DNA from: Clostridia bacterium
GTDB lineage: Bacteria > Bacillota > Clostridia > Acetivibrionales > JAFADI01
Direction of reading: 5' to 3'
Assembly (NCBI GenBank): GCA_026418695.1
Contig: JAOAAU010000087.1
Location: 1 to 40,762 of the forward strand
DNA: 40,762 nucleotides
A model generated the notes under the pieces. It was given only the letters and a program-made list of their open reading frames with translations. It ran no database searches and was not told the DNA's origin. The position numbers and the translations under genes were made by a program. Below are positions 1 to 7,502 of the stretch, one piece after another (position 1 is the stretch's first letter; every line of letters starts with the position of its first letter).

Positions 1-37
1 CAAAACCAGTTAAGTCGTATTTGTTCTCTTTAAGCAT
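1..37 (-). CDS. N-terminus of an unidentified gene, truncated by the window edge
   Basis: On the minus strand an ATG at 37 opens a frame reading MLKENKYDLTGF before the window ends. A strong ribosome binding site (AAGGGGGGA, about 43-51) lies at normal spacing, so this is very probably a real gene transcribed away from fba. Twelve residues are not enough to name a family. A weak -10-like TATAGT lies at 70-65 on the same strand. Confidence 0.6.
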   Translation of the reverse strand, partial: MLKENKYDLTGF

Positions 38-108
38 TGATATCCCCCCTTAGGGGTATATTTTACTATACATTGCATTATTTTTCCCTTGGCAATTACA
101 TGAAAAAG

Positions 109-171
109 GCTGCTGACATATTTTCTTTGTCAACAGCCTGAAGCCTCAGAGTTCTGAGGCTTCTCTTTTTT
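109..171. terminator. Tandem back-to-back hairpins, each with a T-tract pointing outward
   Basis: Two stem-loops abut. The right one is a perfect 10-bp stem (140-149 with 154-163) followed on the plus strand by TCTTTTTT. The left one pairs 109-118 with 129-138, one mismatch, and is followed on the minus strand by TTTTT. Each therefore looks like an intrinsic terminator facing a different direction. No annotated gene ends here. They may insulate the divergent genes at 37 and 433 or end short unannotated transcripts. Confidence 0.6.
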
Positions 172-278
172 GTACCATCGAGGTAATGAAGCCTGCGGAT
201 GCTCTGACCCGGGGTGTTCCAATAATGAGACTTTTTTATACAGCAGATAAAGATTTCATAGATATTTTTAAATTGTCC

Positions 279-306
279 TTGATTTTGAGCTTAAATCTGG
301 TAAAAT
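279..306 (+). promoter_or_regulatory. Probable sigma-A promoter of fba (extended -10)
   Basis: TTGATT at 279-284, a 16-nt spacer and TAAAAT at 301-306. A TG at 298-299, one base before the hexamer, makes an extended -10. This would give a leader of about 120 nt. A second TATAAT at 390-395 has no matching -35. Confidence 0.5.
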
Positions 307-432
307 TATTATGATAAAAAAATAACATACTGGTGCTTTCCACTGTTTGCCATATGCGAAAACGGGGTAAGGATTAGTAGCTACAGGGTTATAATAAATA
401 TACCATATAATAATATTAAGGAGTGAATCAAT

Positions 433-1368
433 ATGGCATTAGTAAATACCAAGGAAATGTTTAAGAAAGCTTACGAAGGCGGCTACGCAATTGGTGCGTT
501 CAATGTTAATAACATGGAAATCGTTCAGGGTATAACAGAAGCTGCCAAGGAAGTGAATGCTCCATTAATTCTTCAGGTTTCTGCCGGAGCAAGAAAGTAT
601 GCTAACCATACATACTTAATGAAGCTTATTGAAGCTGCTATCATCGAAACTGGGCTTCCAATAGCTGTTCACCTCGATCACGGTGATACTTTCGAACTTT
701 GCAAATCCTGTATTGATGGTGGTTTCACATCCGTTATGATTGACGGTTCACATCACTCATTCGAAGACAACATTGCTTTAACCAAGAAGGTTGTTGAATA
801 CGCTCATGAAAGAGGCGTAGTGGTTGAAGGAGAATTAGGAAGACTTGCAGGTATCGAAGATGACGTGAATGTATCCGATGCTGACGCAGCTTTCACAGAT
901 CCTGCTCAGGTTGAAGAATTTGTTACAAAGACCGGCGTTGACTCCCTTGCGATAGCAATCGGAACAAGCCACGGTGCTTACAAATTCAAGCCTGGACAGA
1001 ACCCAAAGCTTAGATTTGACATTTTGGAAAAAATCGAACAAAGACTTCCAAACTTCCCAATCGTTCTTCACGGCGCATCCTCAGTTATTCCTGAGTTTGT
1101 TGAGATGATCAACAATAATGGCGGAAAAATGCCTGATGCTATAGGTATTCCGGAAGATATGCTCAGAAAGGCTGCTTCCATGGCAGTTTGTAAGATCAAC
1201 ATCGACTCAGACTTGAGACTGGCTATGACCGGTTCCATCAGAAAGTACTTTGCAGAAAATCCAAGCCACTTCGACCCAAGACAGTACCTCTCACCAGCGA
1301 GAGCTGCTATTAAGGAACTTGTAAAGAACAAGATCGTTAACGTTCTTGGCTGTAACGGAAAAGCTTAA
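433..1368 (+). CDS. fba: Fructose-bisphosphate aldolase, class II
   Basis: Zinc-dependent cytosolic aldolase that reversibly splits fructose 1,6-bisphosphate into dihydroxyacetone phosphate and glyceraldehyde 3-phosphate in glycolysis and gluconeogenesis. The 311-residue length fits the clostridial class II family. Visible motifs are HLDHGD with catalytic Asp82 and zinc ligand His83, EGELG near 132-136, the zinc histidines in GTSHG (His180) and LHGAS (His213), and the phosphate-binding NIDSD at 256-260. AAGGAG at 418-423 lies nine bases before the ATG and fixes the start. It is monocistronic, with its own promoter and a strong terminator after it. Other glycolytic genes (pfkA, gap, pgk-tpiA, gpmI) lie more than 30 kb further on. 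Confidence 0.97.
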   Translation: MALVNTKEMFKKAYEGGYAIGAFNVNNMEIVQGITEAAKEVNAPLILQVSAGARKYANHTYLMKLIEAAIIETGLPIAVHLDHGDTFELCKSCIDGGFTSVMIDGSHHSFEDNIALTKKVVEYAHERGVVVEGELGRLAGIEDDVNVSDADAAFTDPAQVEEFVTKTGVDSLAIAIGTSHGAYKFKPGQNPKLRFDILEKIEQRLPNFPIVLHGASSVIPEFVEMINNNGGKMPDAIGIPEDMLRKAASMAVCKINIDSDLRLAMTGSIRKYFAENPSHFDPRQYLSPARAAIKELVKNKIVNVLGCNGKA

Positions 1369-1383
1369 TCAACAAAAACTCAA

Positions 1384-1416
1384 AGCAGAGGATCGAAATG
1401 ATCTTCTGCTTTTTTG
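1384..1416. terminator. Intrinsic terminator between fba and the convergent glycogen-binding gene
   Basis: 11-bp stem (1384-1394 with 1400-1410, one G-U pair), GAAAT loop, then TTTTTT on the plus strand. On the minus strand the stem is followed by TTTGAGTTTTT, so it can serve both converging genes. Confidence 0.85.
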
Positions 1417-1422
1417 TTAGGA

Positions 1423-2067
1423 TCAGAAAGTGTACCCTTTTCCAAAGTTGTCATCCAAATGGATATTTCCGTTTTCTATATACGAAATGGATAGTTCTAA
1501 TGAATGTTCTTGTGCTACAGGAATCGAAAACTCCCAGTTTTCGAGAGTTGCGCAGATGGGTTCCTTGAAGAAGGCCTCCACTTCATTTTGAGTAGTCCAA
1601 TGATCCGGTGAATAGATGATTTTGATCTGCTTTTGATAGGAAAGGTTTTTAACCGTGATGTTTCCAAACAGCTTGTCGGGACTTCGAAGGACCCGATCCA
1701 GTTTCACAGCACATGCTTGAAGAATCTTAGTAGGAGAATACCAGGCTAACCGGTAATTATTATTATAGTTATTATCAATAATAAGGGACCTGCCAACTCC
1801 GCATTCGATAAAAAAGGTACATTCATTACTGCTATAAGTTCCAGGCGTCTTAAAGTACCAAAAAATATTTTTATTATCTGAATGTTGATGTTCCAGAGAA
1901 AGTGTATGCCATTTTTCTTTATTATACGAATAATGAAGGATCGGCTGAATGAAAAAGCTTGTTTTGAGGGTTACTGCAACTCCCTCAATATAAAACATGG
2001 AGGTTGAATTATATTCAGGTGCTTTGGCATACCTCAAGTGAAGGGAACAACTTTGTACTTCGGACAT
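1423..2067 (-). CDS. Tandem carbohydrate-binding protein (CBM25-like plus CBM21-like), putative glycogen/starch binder
   Basis: The protein has 214 residues, with no signal peptide, membrane segment or catalytic domain. The C-terminal half (about 114-214) resembles CBM21, the fold of eukaryotic glycogen-targeting subunits: VKNLSYQKQIKIIYSPDHW at 139-157, and the closing DDNFGKGYTF at 205-214 in place of the usual WDNN-GxNY. The first half (about 28-106) ends in a DNNYNNNY stretch as in CBM25/CBM53 modules. The second ATG is chosen as start because AAAGGAGG lies seven bases before it; the upstream ATG at 2088 has no such site. Its likely role is to bind intracellular glycogen and perhaps bring a partner enzyme to it. 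A debranching enzyme is encoded at 18409. The domain calls are by eye; function is inferred. Confidence 0.7.
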   Translation of the reverse strand: MSEVQSCSLHLRYAKAPEYNSTSMFYIEGVAVTLKTSFFIQPILHYSYNKEKWHTLSLEHQHSDNKNIFWYFKTPGTYSSNECTFFIECGVGRSLIIDNNYNNNYRLAWYSPTKILQACAVKLDRVLRSPDKLFGNITVKNLSYQKQIKIIYSPDHWTTQNEVEAFFKEPICATLENWEFSIPVAQEHSLELSISYIENGNIHLDDNFGKGYTF

Positions 2068-2189
2068 CTGAAAACCTCCTTTGTTCATTTATTTTATTAT
2101 AATTCATTCATGTATGAGAATTATGTAAAACCGACAGAGAAATTGCTAAATTCTTATGAATCCATTGGATTTTAATGAAATTTCTGATG

Positions 2190-2195
2190 TATAAT
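2190..2195 (+). promoter_or_regulatory. Probable -10 element of the HAD phosphatase gene
   Basis: Perfect TATAAT with only a weak TTGGAT 19 bases upstream (2165-2170). Transcription would begin near 2202. That is downstream of the first in-frame ATG (2175) and supports the TTG start at 2232. Confidence 0.5.
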
Positions 2196-2231
2196 ATGAA
2201 AAAAAGATTTTATGGTGGCGGGGGAGTTCAT

Positions 2232-2885
2232 TTGAAGAACTATGAAGTGATTTTATTTGACCTTGACGGAACCTTAACGGACTCAAAGCCGGGAATTACG
2301 AAATCAGTACAGTATGCCCTCAATAAGTTTGGAATCATTGAAAACGATCTGGAAAAACTCGAACATTTCGTAGGACCTCCGCTGAAGGATTCCTTTATGC
2401 ACAGTTACGGATTTTCCGAGGAGAAGGCATTGACTGCAGTCCGATATTATCGGGAATACTTTGCTGAGAAGGGGATGTTTGACAACTCCGTCTATCCTGG
2501 GATAGAAAACCTGTTAAAAGTCTTGAAAGAGAAGGGTAAAAGGATCGCTGTAGCTACTTCAAAACCTACGGTGTATTCCATCAGCATCCTTGAACATTTT
2601 GGACTTTACGGGTATTTTGACATGGTGGTCGGAAGCAATTTGGACGGCACCCGAACTGCAAAATCCGAGGTCATTGACTGCGCTTTATTGGAGTATAGAG
2701 CCTATAACAAAAGTCAGGTTGTGATGGTAGGGGATCGCATGCATGACATTTTAGGTGCTAAAGAGAACGGGATCGATTCTGTTGCGGTTTTCTACGGTTA
2801 CGGTACGGAGAAAGAAATATCGAACTGCTGTCCAACATATACAGTAGGGTCAGTGCAAGAACTCTTCAACCTGCTGCTAGGGTGA
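2232..2885 (+). CDS. HAD-superfamily phosphatase, phosphoglycolate phosphatase/PpaX-like
   Basis: Soluble hydrolase of the haloacid dehalogenase fold, 217 residues. All four HAD motifs are visible: motif I FDLDGTLTDS with the nucleophile and acid/base Asp pair, the cap helices, motif II ATSKP, the lysine of motif III (TAKSE), and motif IV VMVGDRMHDILGA. The substrate cannot be read from sequence; relatives act on phosphoglycolate, pyrophosphate or nucleotides. I place the start at TTG 2232, seven bases after GGGGGAG. A longer ATG frame from 2175 has no ribosome binding site and overlaps the TATAAT. It stands alone, with no convincing terminator before gltX. Confidence 0.85.
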   Translation: MKNYEVILFDLDGTLTDSKPGITKSVQYALNKFGIIENDLEKLEHFVGPPLKDSFMHSYGFSEEKALTAVRYYREYFAEKGMFDNSVYPGIENLLKVLKEKGKRIAVATSKPTVYSISILEHFGLYGYFDMVVGSNLDGTRTAKSEVIDCALLEYRAYNKSQVVMVGDRMHDILGAKENGIDSVAVFYGYGTEKEISNCCPTYTVGSVQELFNLLLG

Positions 2886-2996
2886 CAGATATAATTTCAA
2901 TGAGATTTGGAAGTGCATTTCTAAAACCAAGGTGTTAAAGTAGTTTTTGATTAAGCCCGGGATCTGCCTTATGAACTTAAATAAAACAGTGGCAAT

Positions 2997-3023
2997 TTGA
3001 AAAAATATTTATTACAATATAAG
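2997..3023 (+). promoter_or_regulatory. Possible gltX promoter
   Basis: TTGAAA at 2997-3002 and TATAAG at 3018-3023, with a short 15-nt spacer. It is the best candidate in this AT-rich stretch, but weak. Confidence 0.3.
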
Positions 3024-3054
3024 AATACCCAATCATGCGGGTTCCTGGGTAATA

Positions 3055-3093
3055 GGTTATGGATAAAAAGAAACAATTTTTTGTCCCGTAACC
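3055..3093 (+). other. Long leader stem-loop upstream of gltX
   Basis: GGTTATGG (3055-3062) pairs with CCGTAACC (3086-3093), and the helix continues through ATAAAAA/TTTTTTGT with one bulge, giving about 15 bp. There is no T-tract after it, so it is not an obvious terminator. It lies 46 bases before the ATG. T-box sequence motifs were not seen. Confidence 0.45.
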
Positions 3094-3138
3094 AATGGCC
3101 CATGAGCCTGATAAGAGAATATAAAGGAGAAACCAACT

Positions 3139-4590
3139 ATGAGTGATGTAAGAACCAGGTTTGCACCCAGTCCGACAGGTTACATGCATATCGGCAACCT
3201 GAGGACGGCTCTTTATGAATACCTTATTGCAAAGTCGCAGAATGGTAAATTTATTTTAAGAATAGAAGATACGGATCAGGACAGGTATGTTGAGGGAGCA
3301 GTAGATGTCATCTACAATACGCTCAAGGTTGCCGGCCTGAAACATGACGAAGGTCCGGATATCGGCGGGGATTACGGTCCTTATGTCCAGAGTGAAAGAA
3401 AAAATCTGTATTTACCCTATGCAAAGGAACTCGTTGAAAAAGGACATGCATATTACTGCTTCTGTACCAAGGAACGGTTGAACGAGGTCAAGGAAGAATG
3501 TGAAAAGAAGGGCGTTCCTTATAAATATGACCGCCATTGTCTGGGCCTTAGCAAGGATGAAATACAAAAAAAGCTCGATGCAGGTGAAGCCTTTGTTGTC
3601 CGACAGAAGATGCCACAGGAAGGCTCTACAACTTTTGATGATGCGGTGTATGGAAAGATTTCCGTAGAGAATAAAGAGCTGGAGGACCAGATTCTGGTGA
3701 AATCCGACGGATTGCCAACCTACAACTTTGCCAACGTAATTGACGACCATTTGATGAAGATTACCCATGTTGTCAGAGGATCCGAATATCTGTCATCTGC
3801 TCCCAAGTATAACCTGCTATATGAGGCTTTCGGATGGGAAATACCTACCTATGTACACCTGCCATTGATTGTAAAGCCGGATGGAACAAAGCTTTCCAAA
3901 AGGCAGGGGGATAAATCCTTTGAAGATCTGATTTCCATGGGATACCTTGTAGATGCTATCATCAATTATGTGGTACTGCTTGGCTGGAGTCCGGCAGGAA
4001 CCCAGGAAATGTTCACTTTGCAGGAACTGGAACAGGCCTTCAATATTAAAGGAATCAGTAAATCACCGTCTGCTTTTGACTTTAGCAAGCTGAACTGGTT
4101 TAATGCTGAATACATAAGAAAGCTGCCTCTGGAACAATTCCATGAAAAGGCGAAGCCGTATTATGAAGGCGTCATAAAAAATCCGAACATCGACTTGATG
4201 AAGGTAAGCAAAATCCTTCAGCAAAGAACAGAAGTATTGAGTGAAATTCCGGGGAAAATCGATTTCATCGATCAACTTCCCGAATACAGCAACGAGATTT
4301 ATGTTCATAAGAAAATGAAGACCACGTTTGAAAACTCCCTGGATAGCTTAAAAGCAGCTCTGCCTGTACTGGAAGGACTTACTGAATGGGATGAGCAAAC
4401 ACTTCATGACAGCATGATGGAACTTGTACAGCAGCTGGGAATAAAAAATGGACAAATGCTTTGGCCGATTAGAACTGCGATCACAGGCAAGGATGTAACT
4501 CCTGGGGGAGCCATAGAAATTGCCGATATCCTTGGGAAAGAAGAAACATTAAGAAGAATTAAAAAAGGAATAGAACAGCTTTCAGCATAA
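3139..4590 (+). CDS. gltX: Glutamate--tRNA ligase
   Basis: Class I aminoacyl-tRNA synthetase that charges tRNA-Glu with glutamate using ATP. It has 483 residues, the usual bacterial length. The Rossmann-fold signature is [13 protein letters not shown], with HIGN in place of HIGH at about 17-20. The second signature is KLSKR at about 252-256. The C-terminal part is the all-helical anticodon-binding region. The start is set by AAAGGAGA seven bases before the ATG. It is followed after 16 bases by glnS, which suggests co-transcription. Because a glutaminyl-tRNA synthetase is present, this enzyme is probably of the discriminating type, but that is inference. Confidence 0.96.
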   Translation: MSDVRTRFAPSPTGYMHIGNLRTALYEYLIAKSQNGKFILRIEDTDQDRYVEGAVDVIYNTLKVAGLKHDEGPDIGGDYGPYVQSERKNLYLPYAKELVEKGHAYYCFCTKERLNEVKEECEKKGVPYKYDRHCLGLSKDEIQKKLDAGEAFVVRQKMPQEGSTTFDDAVYGKISVENKELEDQILVKSDGLPTYNFANVIDDHLMKITHVVRGSEYLSSAPKYNLLYEAFGWEIPTYVHLPLIVKPDGTKLSKRQGDKSFEDLISMGYLVDAIINYVVLLGWSPAGTQEMFTLQELEQAFNIKGISKSPSAFDFSKLNWFNAEYIRKLPLEQFHEKAKPYYEGVIKNPNIDLMKVSKILQQRTEVLSEIPGKIDFIDQLPEYSNEIYVHKKMKTTFENSLDSLKAALPVLEGLTEWDEQTLHDSMMELVQQLGIKNGQMLWPIRTAITGKDVTPGGAIEIADILGKEETLRRIKKGIEQLSA

Positions 4591-4606
4591 AACGAAGGAA
4601 AGAGGG

Positions 4607-6307
4607 ATGGGAATGAGTGAAGAAATAAAAACAGCCGGAACTGAAAAGCCGGTGAACTTTATACATGAAGCAGTTACCGAAGACCTGAAAGAGGGGAAGT
4701 ATCGGAAAATACTGACCCGTTTTCCGCCTGAACCCAATGGTTACCTCCATATCGGACACGCAAAAGCCATTTGCATCGACTTTGAGACAGCAAAGAGGTT
4801 CGGCGGGCTGACCAATCTGCGGTTTGACGATACCAACCCCAGCAAGGAGGAAACAGAATACGTACATTCCATTATGGAAGACGTAAAATGGCTGGGCTTT
4901 GACTGGGAAGACCGGCTCTTCTTTGCATCGGATTATTTCGAGCAGTTATTCGGATATGCGGAAGAATTGATCCAAAAAGGGCTGGCTTATGTGTGTGACC
5001 TCAGTGTGGACGAAATCAGGGAATACCGAGGAACCCTCACTCAGCCGGGAAAAGAAAGCCCCTACCGTAACCGGTCCGTTGAAGAAAATCTGGACCTGTT
5101 CCGGAGAATGAGAGCCGGAGAATTCCCGGATGGGTCTAAAGTTTTGAGAGCGAAGATCGATATGGCTTCACCGAATTTGAACATGCGTGACCCTGTTATG
5201 TATAGAATTCGTAGAGAGCATCATCATAGAACCGGGGATGCCTGGTGCATTTATCCTATGTATGACTTCCAGCACCCATTGTCGGATGCTATAGAGGGGA
5301 TTTCCCACTCTTTATGTTCACTGGAATATGAGGACCATCGTCCGTTATACAACTGGTTTGTTGAAAACACCAGTGTTCCGGCGAAACCAAGGCAGATTGA
5401 ATTTGCACGGCTGAACCTGACGTATACCGTCATGAGTAAAAGAAAGCTCATTGAGCTGGTAAAGAATGCCTATGTGAGCGGCTGGGATGATCCAAGAATG
5501 CCTACGCTTTCAGGATTAAGGCGTCGTGGCTTCACTTCCGCCTCTATCCGTGATTTTGCTGAGAGAATAGGTGTAGCAAAGACGTTAAGTACTGTGGATA
5601 TGGCTCTCCTCGAACACTGTATCAGGGAGGAACTGAATACAAAGGCGCAAAGGGTCATGGCAGTGCTTCGCCCTGTGAAGCTGATTATTGATAATTATCC
5701 TGAAGGTCAGGTTGAAGAATTTGAAGCTGAGAACAATCCGGAAGACCCATCCGCAGGATCTAGAAAAGTGGGTTTCTCCAGGGAACTCTATATTGAAAGC
5801 GATGACTTCATGGTCAATCCCCCAAAAGGGTACTTCAGAATGTTCCCGGGCAGTGAGGTAAGACTCAAACATGCTTACATCGTGAAGTGTGAAAGCTATG
5901 TTGAAGACGAAAACGGCAGGGTGACTGAAATCCATTGCACCTATGATCCATCCACCAGGGGCGGAAATGCTCCTGAAGGTAAAAAAATCAAAGGAACAAT
6001 TCATTGGGCTTCTGCTGCACACGCGGTGAATGCAGAAATTCGCCTTTATGACAGACTGTTCACCATTCCTGATCCGGATGTGGAAGAAGGGAAGGACTAC
6101 AAGGAATTTCTCAATCCAGAGTCTCTTCAAGTCCTTACAGGCTGCAAAGTTGAGCCGGTATTGAAAAATGCAGTCATTGAGGACCGCTTCCAGTTCCTTC
6201 GAATGGGTTATTTCTGTCCGGACAGAGTGGATTCCAAACCGGATAAGCTTGTATTTAACAGAATTGTACCCCTCAAGGATTCCTGGGCCAAGACACAGGG
6301 GAAATAA
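4607..6307 (+). CDS. glnS: Glutamine--tRNA ligase
   Basis: Class I synthetase that attaches glutamine directly to tRNA-Gln, 566 residues. Signatures are [14 protein letters not shown] (HIGH at 48-51) and VMSKR (275-279), followed by the two beta-barrel anticodon-binding domains to the C-terminus. The motif RFDDTNP and the QIEFARLNL stretch separate it from the GluRS upstream. The start could be ATG 4607 (GAAGGAA upstream) or ATG 4613 (AGAGGG upstream), a difference of two residues. Many Clostridia lack GlnRS and use the GatCAB amidotransferase; GlnRS is generally thought to have spread by transfer from eukaryotes. Confidence 0.96.
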   Translation: MGMSEEIKTAGTEKPVNFIHEAVTEDLKEGKYRKILTRFPPEPNGYLHIGHAKAICIDFETAKRFGGLTNLRFDDTNPSKEETEYVHSIMEDVKWLGFDWEDRLFFASDYFEQLFGYAEELIQKGLAYVCDLSVDEIREYRGTLTQPGKESPYRNRSVEENLDLFRRMRAGEFPDGSKVLRAKIDMASPNLNMRDPVMYRIRREHHHRTGDAWCIYPMYDFQHPLSDAIEGISHSLCSLEYEDHRPLYNWFVENTSVPAKPRQIEFARLNLTYTVMSKRKLIELVKNAYVSGWDDPRMPTLSGLRRRGFTSASIRDFAERIGVAKTLSTVDMALLEHCIREELNTKAQRVMAVLRPVKLIIDNYPEGQVEEFEAENNPEDPSAGSRKVGFSRELYIESDDFMVNPPKGYFRMFPGSEVRLKHAYIVKCESYVEDENGRVTEIHCTYDPSTRGGNAPEGKKIKGTIHWASAAHAVNAEIRLYDRLFTIPDPDVEEGKDYKEFLNPESLQVLTGCKVEPVLKNAVIEDRFQFLRMGYFCPDRVDSKPDKLVFNRIVPLKDSWAKTQGK

Positions 6308-6413
6308 TAGGATGCAACCGTTGATGGTATATTAAATCCAAAAATGATTTTGTAGGTGTGGACGACTCTGTCCGCCCGTTTCAGCAATGATAATGGATAA
6401 AGTATGATATTCA

Positions 6414-6449
6414 ATATATGTCGCATCCTTCATCGGATGCGACGTATAT
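6414..6449. terminator. Strong 15-bp stem-loop after glnS, no T-tract
   Basis: GTCGCATCC (6420-6428) pairs with GGATGCGAC (6435-6443), and six further pairs (one T-G) extend the stem to 6414-6449. It may end the gltX-glnS transcript or protect its 3' end, but neither strand shows a run of T after it. Confidence 0.4.
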
Positions 6450-6502
6450 CATCATTCGGGCACAATTCTCCAAATATTCTGTAAATTTCTTAGGGATTCA
6501 CC

Positions 6503-6531
6503 TTGACAGCAGCTTTTGAAGTATGTATAAT
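6503..6531 (+). promoter_or_regulatory. Consensus sigma-A promoter of the glycine tRNA operon
   Basis: Perfect TTGACA (6503-6508), a 17-nt spacer and perfect TATAAT (6526-6531). The tRNA begins 21 bases after the -10. It is the strongest promoter in the window, as expected for stable RNA. Confidence 0.92.
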
Positions 6532-6551
6532 AGCTTTTGCAGATGAGATTT

Positions 6552-6626
6552 GCGGGTTTAACTCAGCGGTAGAGTGTCACCTTGCCAAGGTGAAAGTCGC
6601 GAGTTCAAATCTCGTAACCCGCTCCA
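6552..6626 (+). tRNA. tRNA-Gly (anticodon GCC)
   Basis: Full cloverleaf. The acceptor stem is GCGGGTT/AACCCGC, the anticodon stem CACCT/AGGTG, and the seven-base loop TTGCCAA has anticodon GCC at 6584-6586. The T-arm contains GTTCAAAT. The discriminator base is T and CCA is encoded. It reads GGC and GGU codons. Confidence 0.96.
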
Positions 6627-6632
6627 AAATGC

Positions 6633-6722
6633 AGAAGTAATGGTTGGAAATGAGAGGTTGGAATAAGTTCTGCTCTCGAGCAAAGCTTGGGTCTCACTTC
6701 TCACCTCCCACTTCTTACTTCT
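6633..6722. repeat. Imperfect inverted repeat between the two tRNA genes
   Basis: The left side begins AGAAGTAA and the right side ends TTACTTCT. The right arm is a CT-rich run (TCTCACTTCTCACCTCCC) that partly complements the left arm. It resembles AG/CT-rich inverted segments at 15795-16061 and 31843-32045. It could be a decayed copy of a small dispersed element, or a processing hairpin in the tRNA precursor. Confidence 0.4.
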
Positions 6723-6728
6723 AGAAAT

Positions 6729-6802
6729 GCGGGTGTAGTTCAATGGTAGAACATCAGCCTTCCAAGCTGATTGCGTGGGTTCGATTCCCATCACCCGCTC
6801 CA
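6729..6802 (+). tRNA. tRNA-Gly (anticodon TCC)
   Basis: Full cloverleaf. The acceptor stem is GCGGGTG/CACCCGC, the anticodon stem TCAGC/GCTGA, and the loop CTTCCAA has anticodon TCC at 6761-6763. The T-arm contains GTTCGATT. CCA is encoded. It reads GGA and, by wobble, GGG. It is transcribed with the preceding tRNA-Gly(GCC). Confidence 0.96.
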
Positions 6803-6809
6803 AGGAATG

Positions 6810-6842
6810 AAAGCCATCCGGAATAAACCGGATGGCTTTTTT
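6810..6842 (+). terminator. Intrinsic terminator of the tRNA operon
   Basis: 12-bp GC-rich stem (6810-6821 with 6828-6839), AATAAA loop, then a T-run. It begins eight bases after the last tRNA. Confidence 0.92.
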
Positions 6843-7502
6843 ACTGCATTATTACGCTCTGTATTTTCCATAAATTGTGATGAAATAAAAGTGTTTGATA
6901 TGAATTAACATAATTTTAATTAAAGTTTAAAATATCTATTGAATATATTATTTTCAACGATTATAATGTATTCTGGTGTGATTTTTTTTATTGCTGTCAT
7001 ACCATTCGTTCCTTATTTTGAACCTAGACATAAGAATACGAATTTCTGATTCCTGGTTATCCAATTTAGTTCCATGTTCTCAATAAAAGTTACATTCCAG
7101 TTATGAAGCACTACAACATCGAATTGAGAGTTCCAACTTGCGATTCCATGCCGGCGGTGATGAGTTGGGATTTTCCATTAAATTTCATTGTGGATTGTCA
7201 TTCAGCAATGGCGCCAAGACAATTCATGGTGATAAAACAACCATATGTGAGCAGCTATGTTTTCAACAAAGTGCGCTGCATATTGGAAAGTGCAGTATCC
7301 GGAAATGCAGTAAAGGGTGAACAGATGCCTTTATACTTGTACGGCGGGTTATTGTGGGACAAGTATTCCTCTTGATGCTTCAAGTCATGTTATATAGACT
7401 ACATGTTTTGCAGTTTCAGACGTAATTGCATTTCTGGTTCAAGGTATATCTTATATATTATTTATTTGCTGTTAAATCACAAGTAGAAGGGGATGTATTC
7501 AC
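6843..7502 (+). other. Long region before hppA1: AT-rich part, a promoter and a leader of about 530 nt
   Basis: After the tRNA terminator there is AT-rich DNA, then a good promoter at 6939-6967, then about 530 nt before the first pyrophosphatase gene. Two overlapping short open frames (from 7103 and 7138) lack ribosome binding sites and match nothing I recognise. The segment 7090-7375 is less AT-rich than its surroundings, so it may be a gene remnant or a structured leader. I see no known riboswitch core in it. Confidence 0.4.
6939..6967 (+). promoter_or_regulatory. Sigma-A promoter upstream of the hppA1 leader
   Basis: TTGAAT (6939-6944), a 17-nt spacer and perfect TATAAT (6962-6967). Start of transcription is expected near 6974. 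Confidence 0.65.

Noticed and set aside
3000-3138. T-box leader for gltX
   Set aside because: No T-box sequence and no antiterminator/terminator pair were seen; only a hairpin without T-tract.
7103-7375. Open frames of 90 and 60 residues before hppA1
   Set aside because: Neither has a ribosome binding site, they overlap in different frames, and neither resembles a protein I know. They are treated as leader or remnant sequence.
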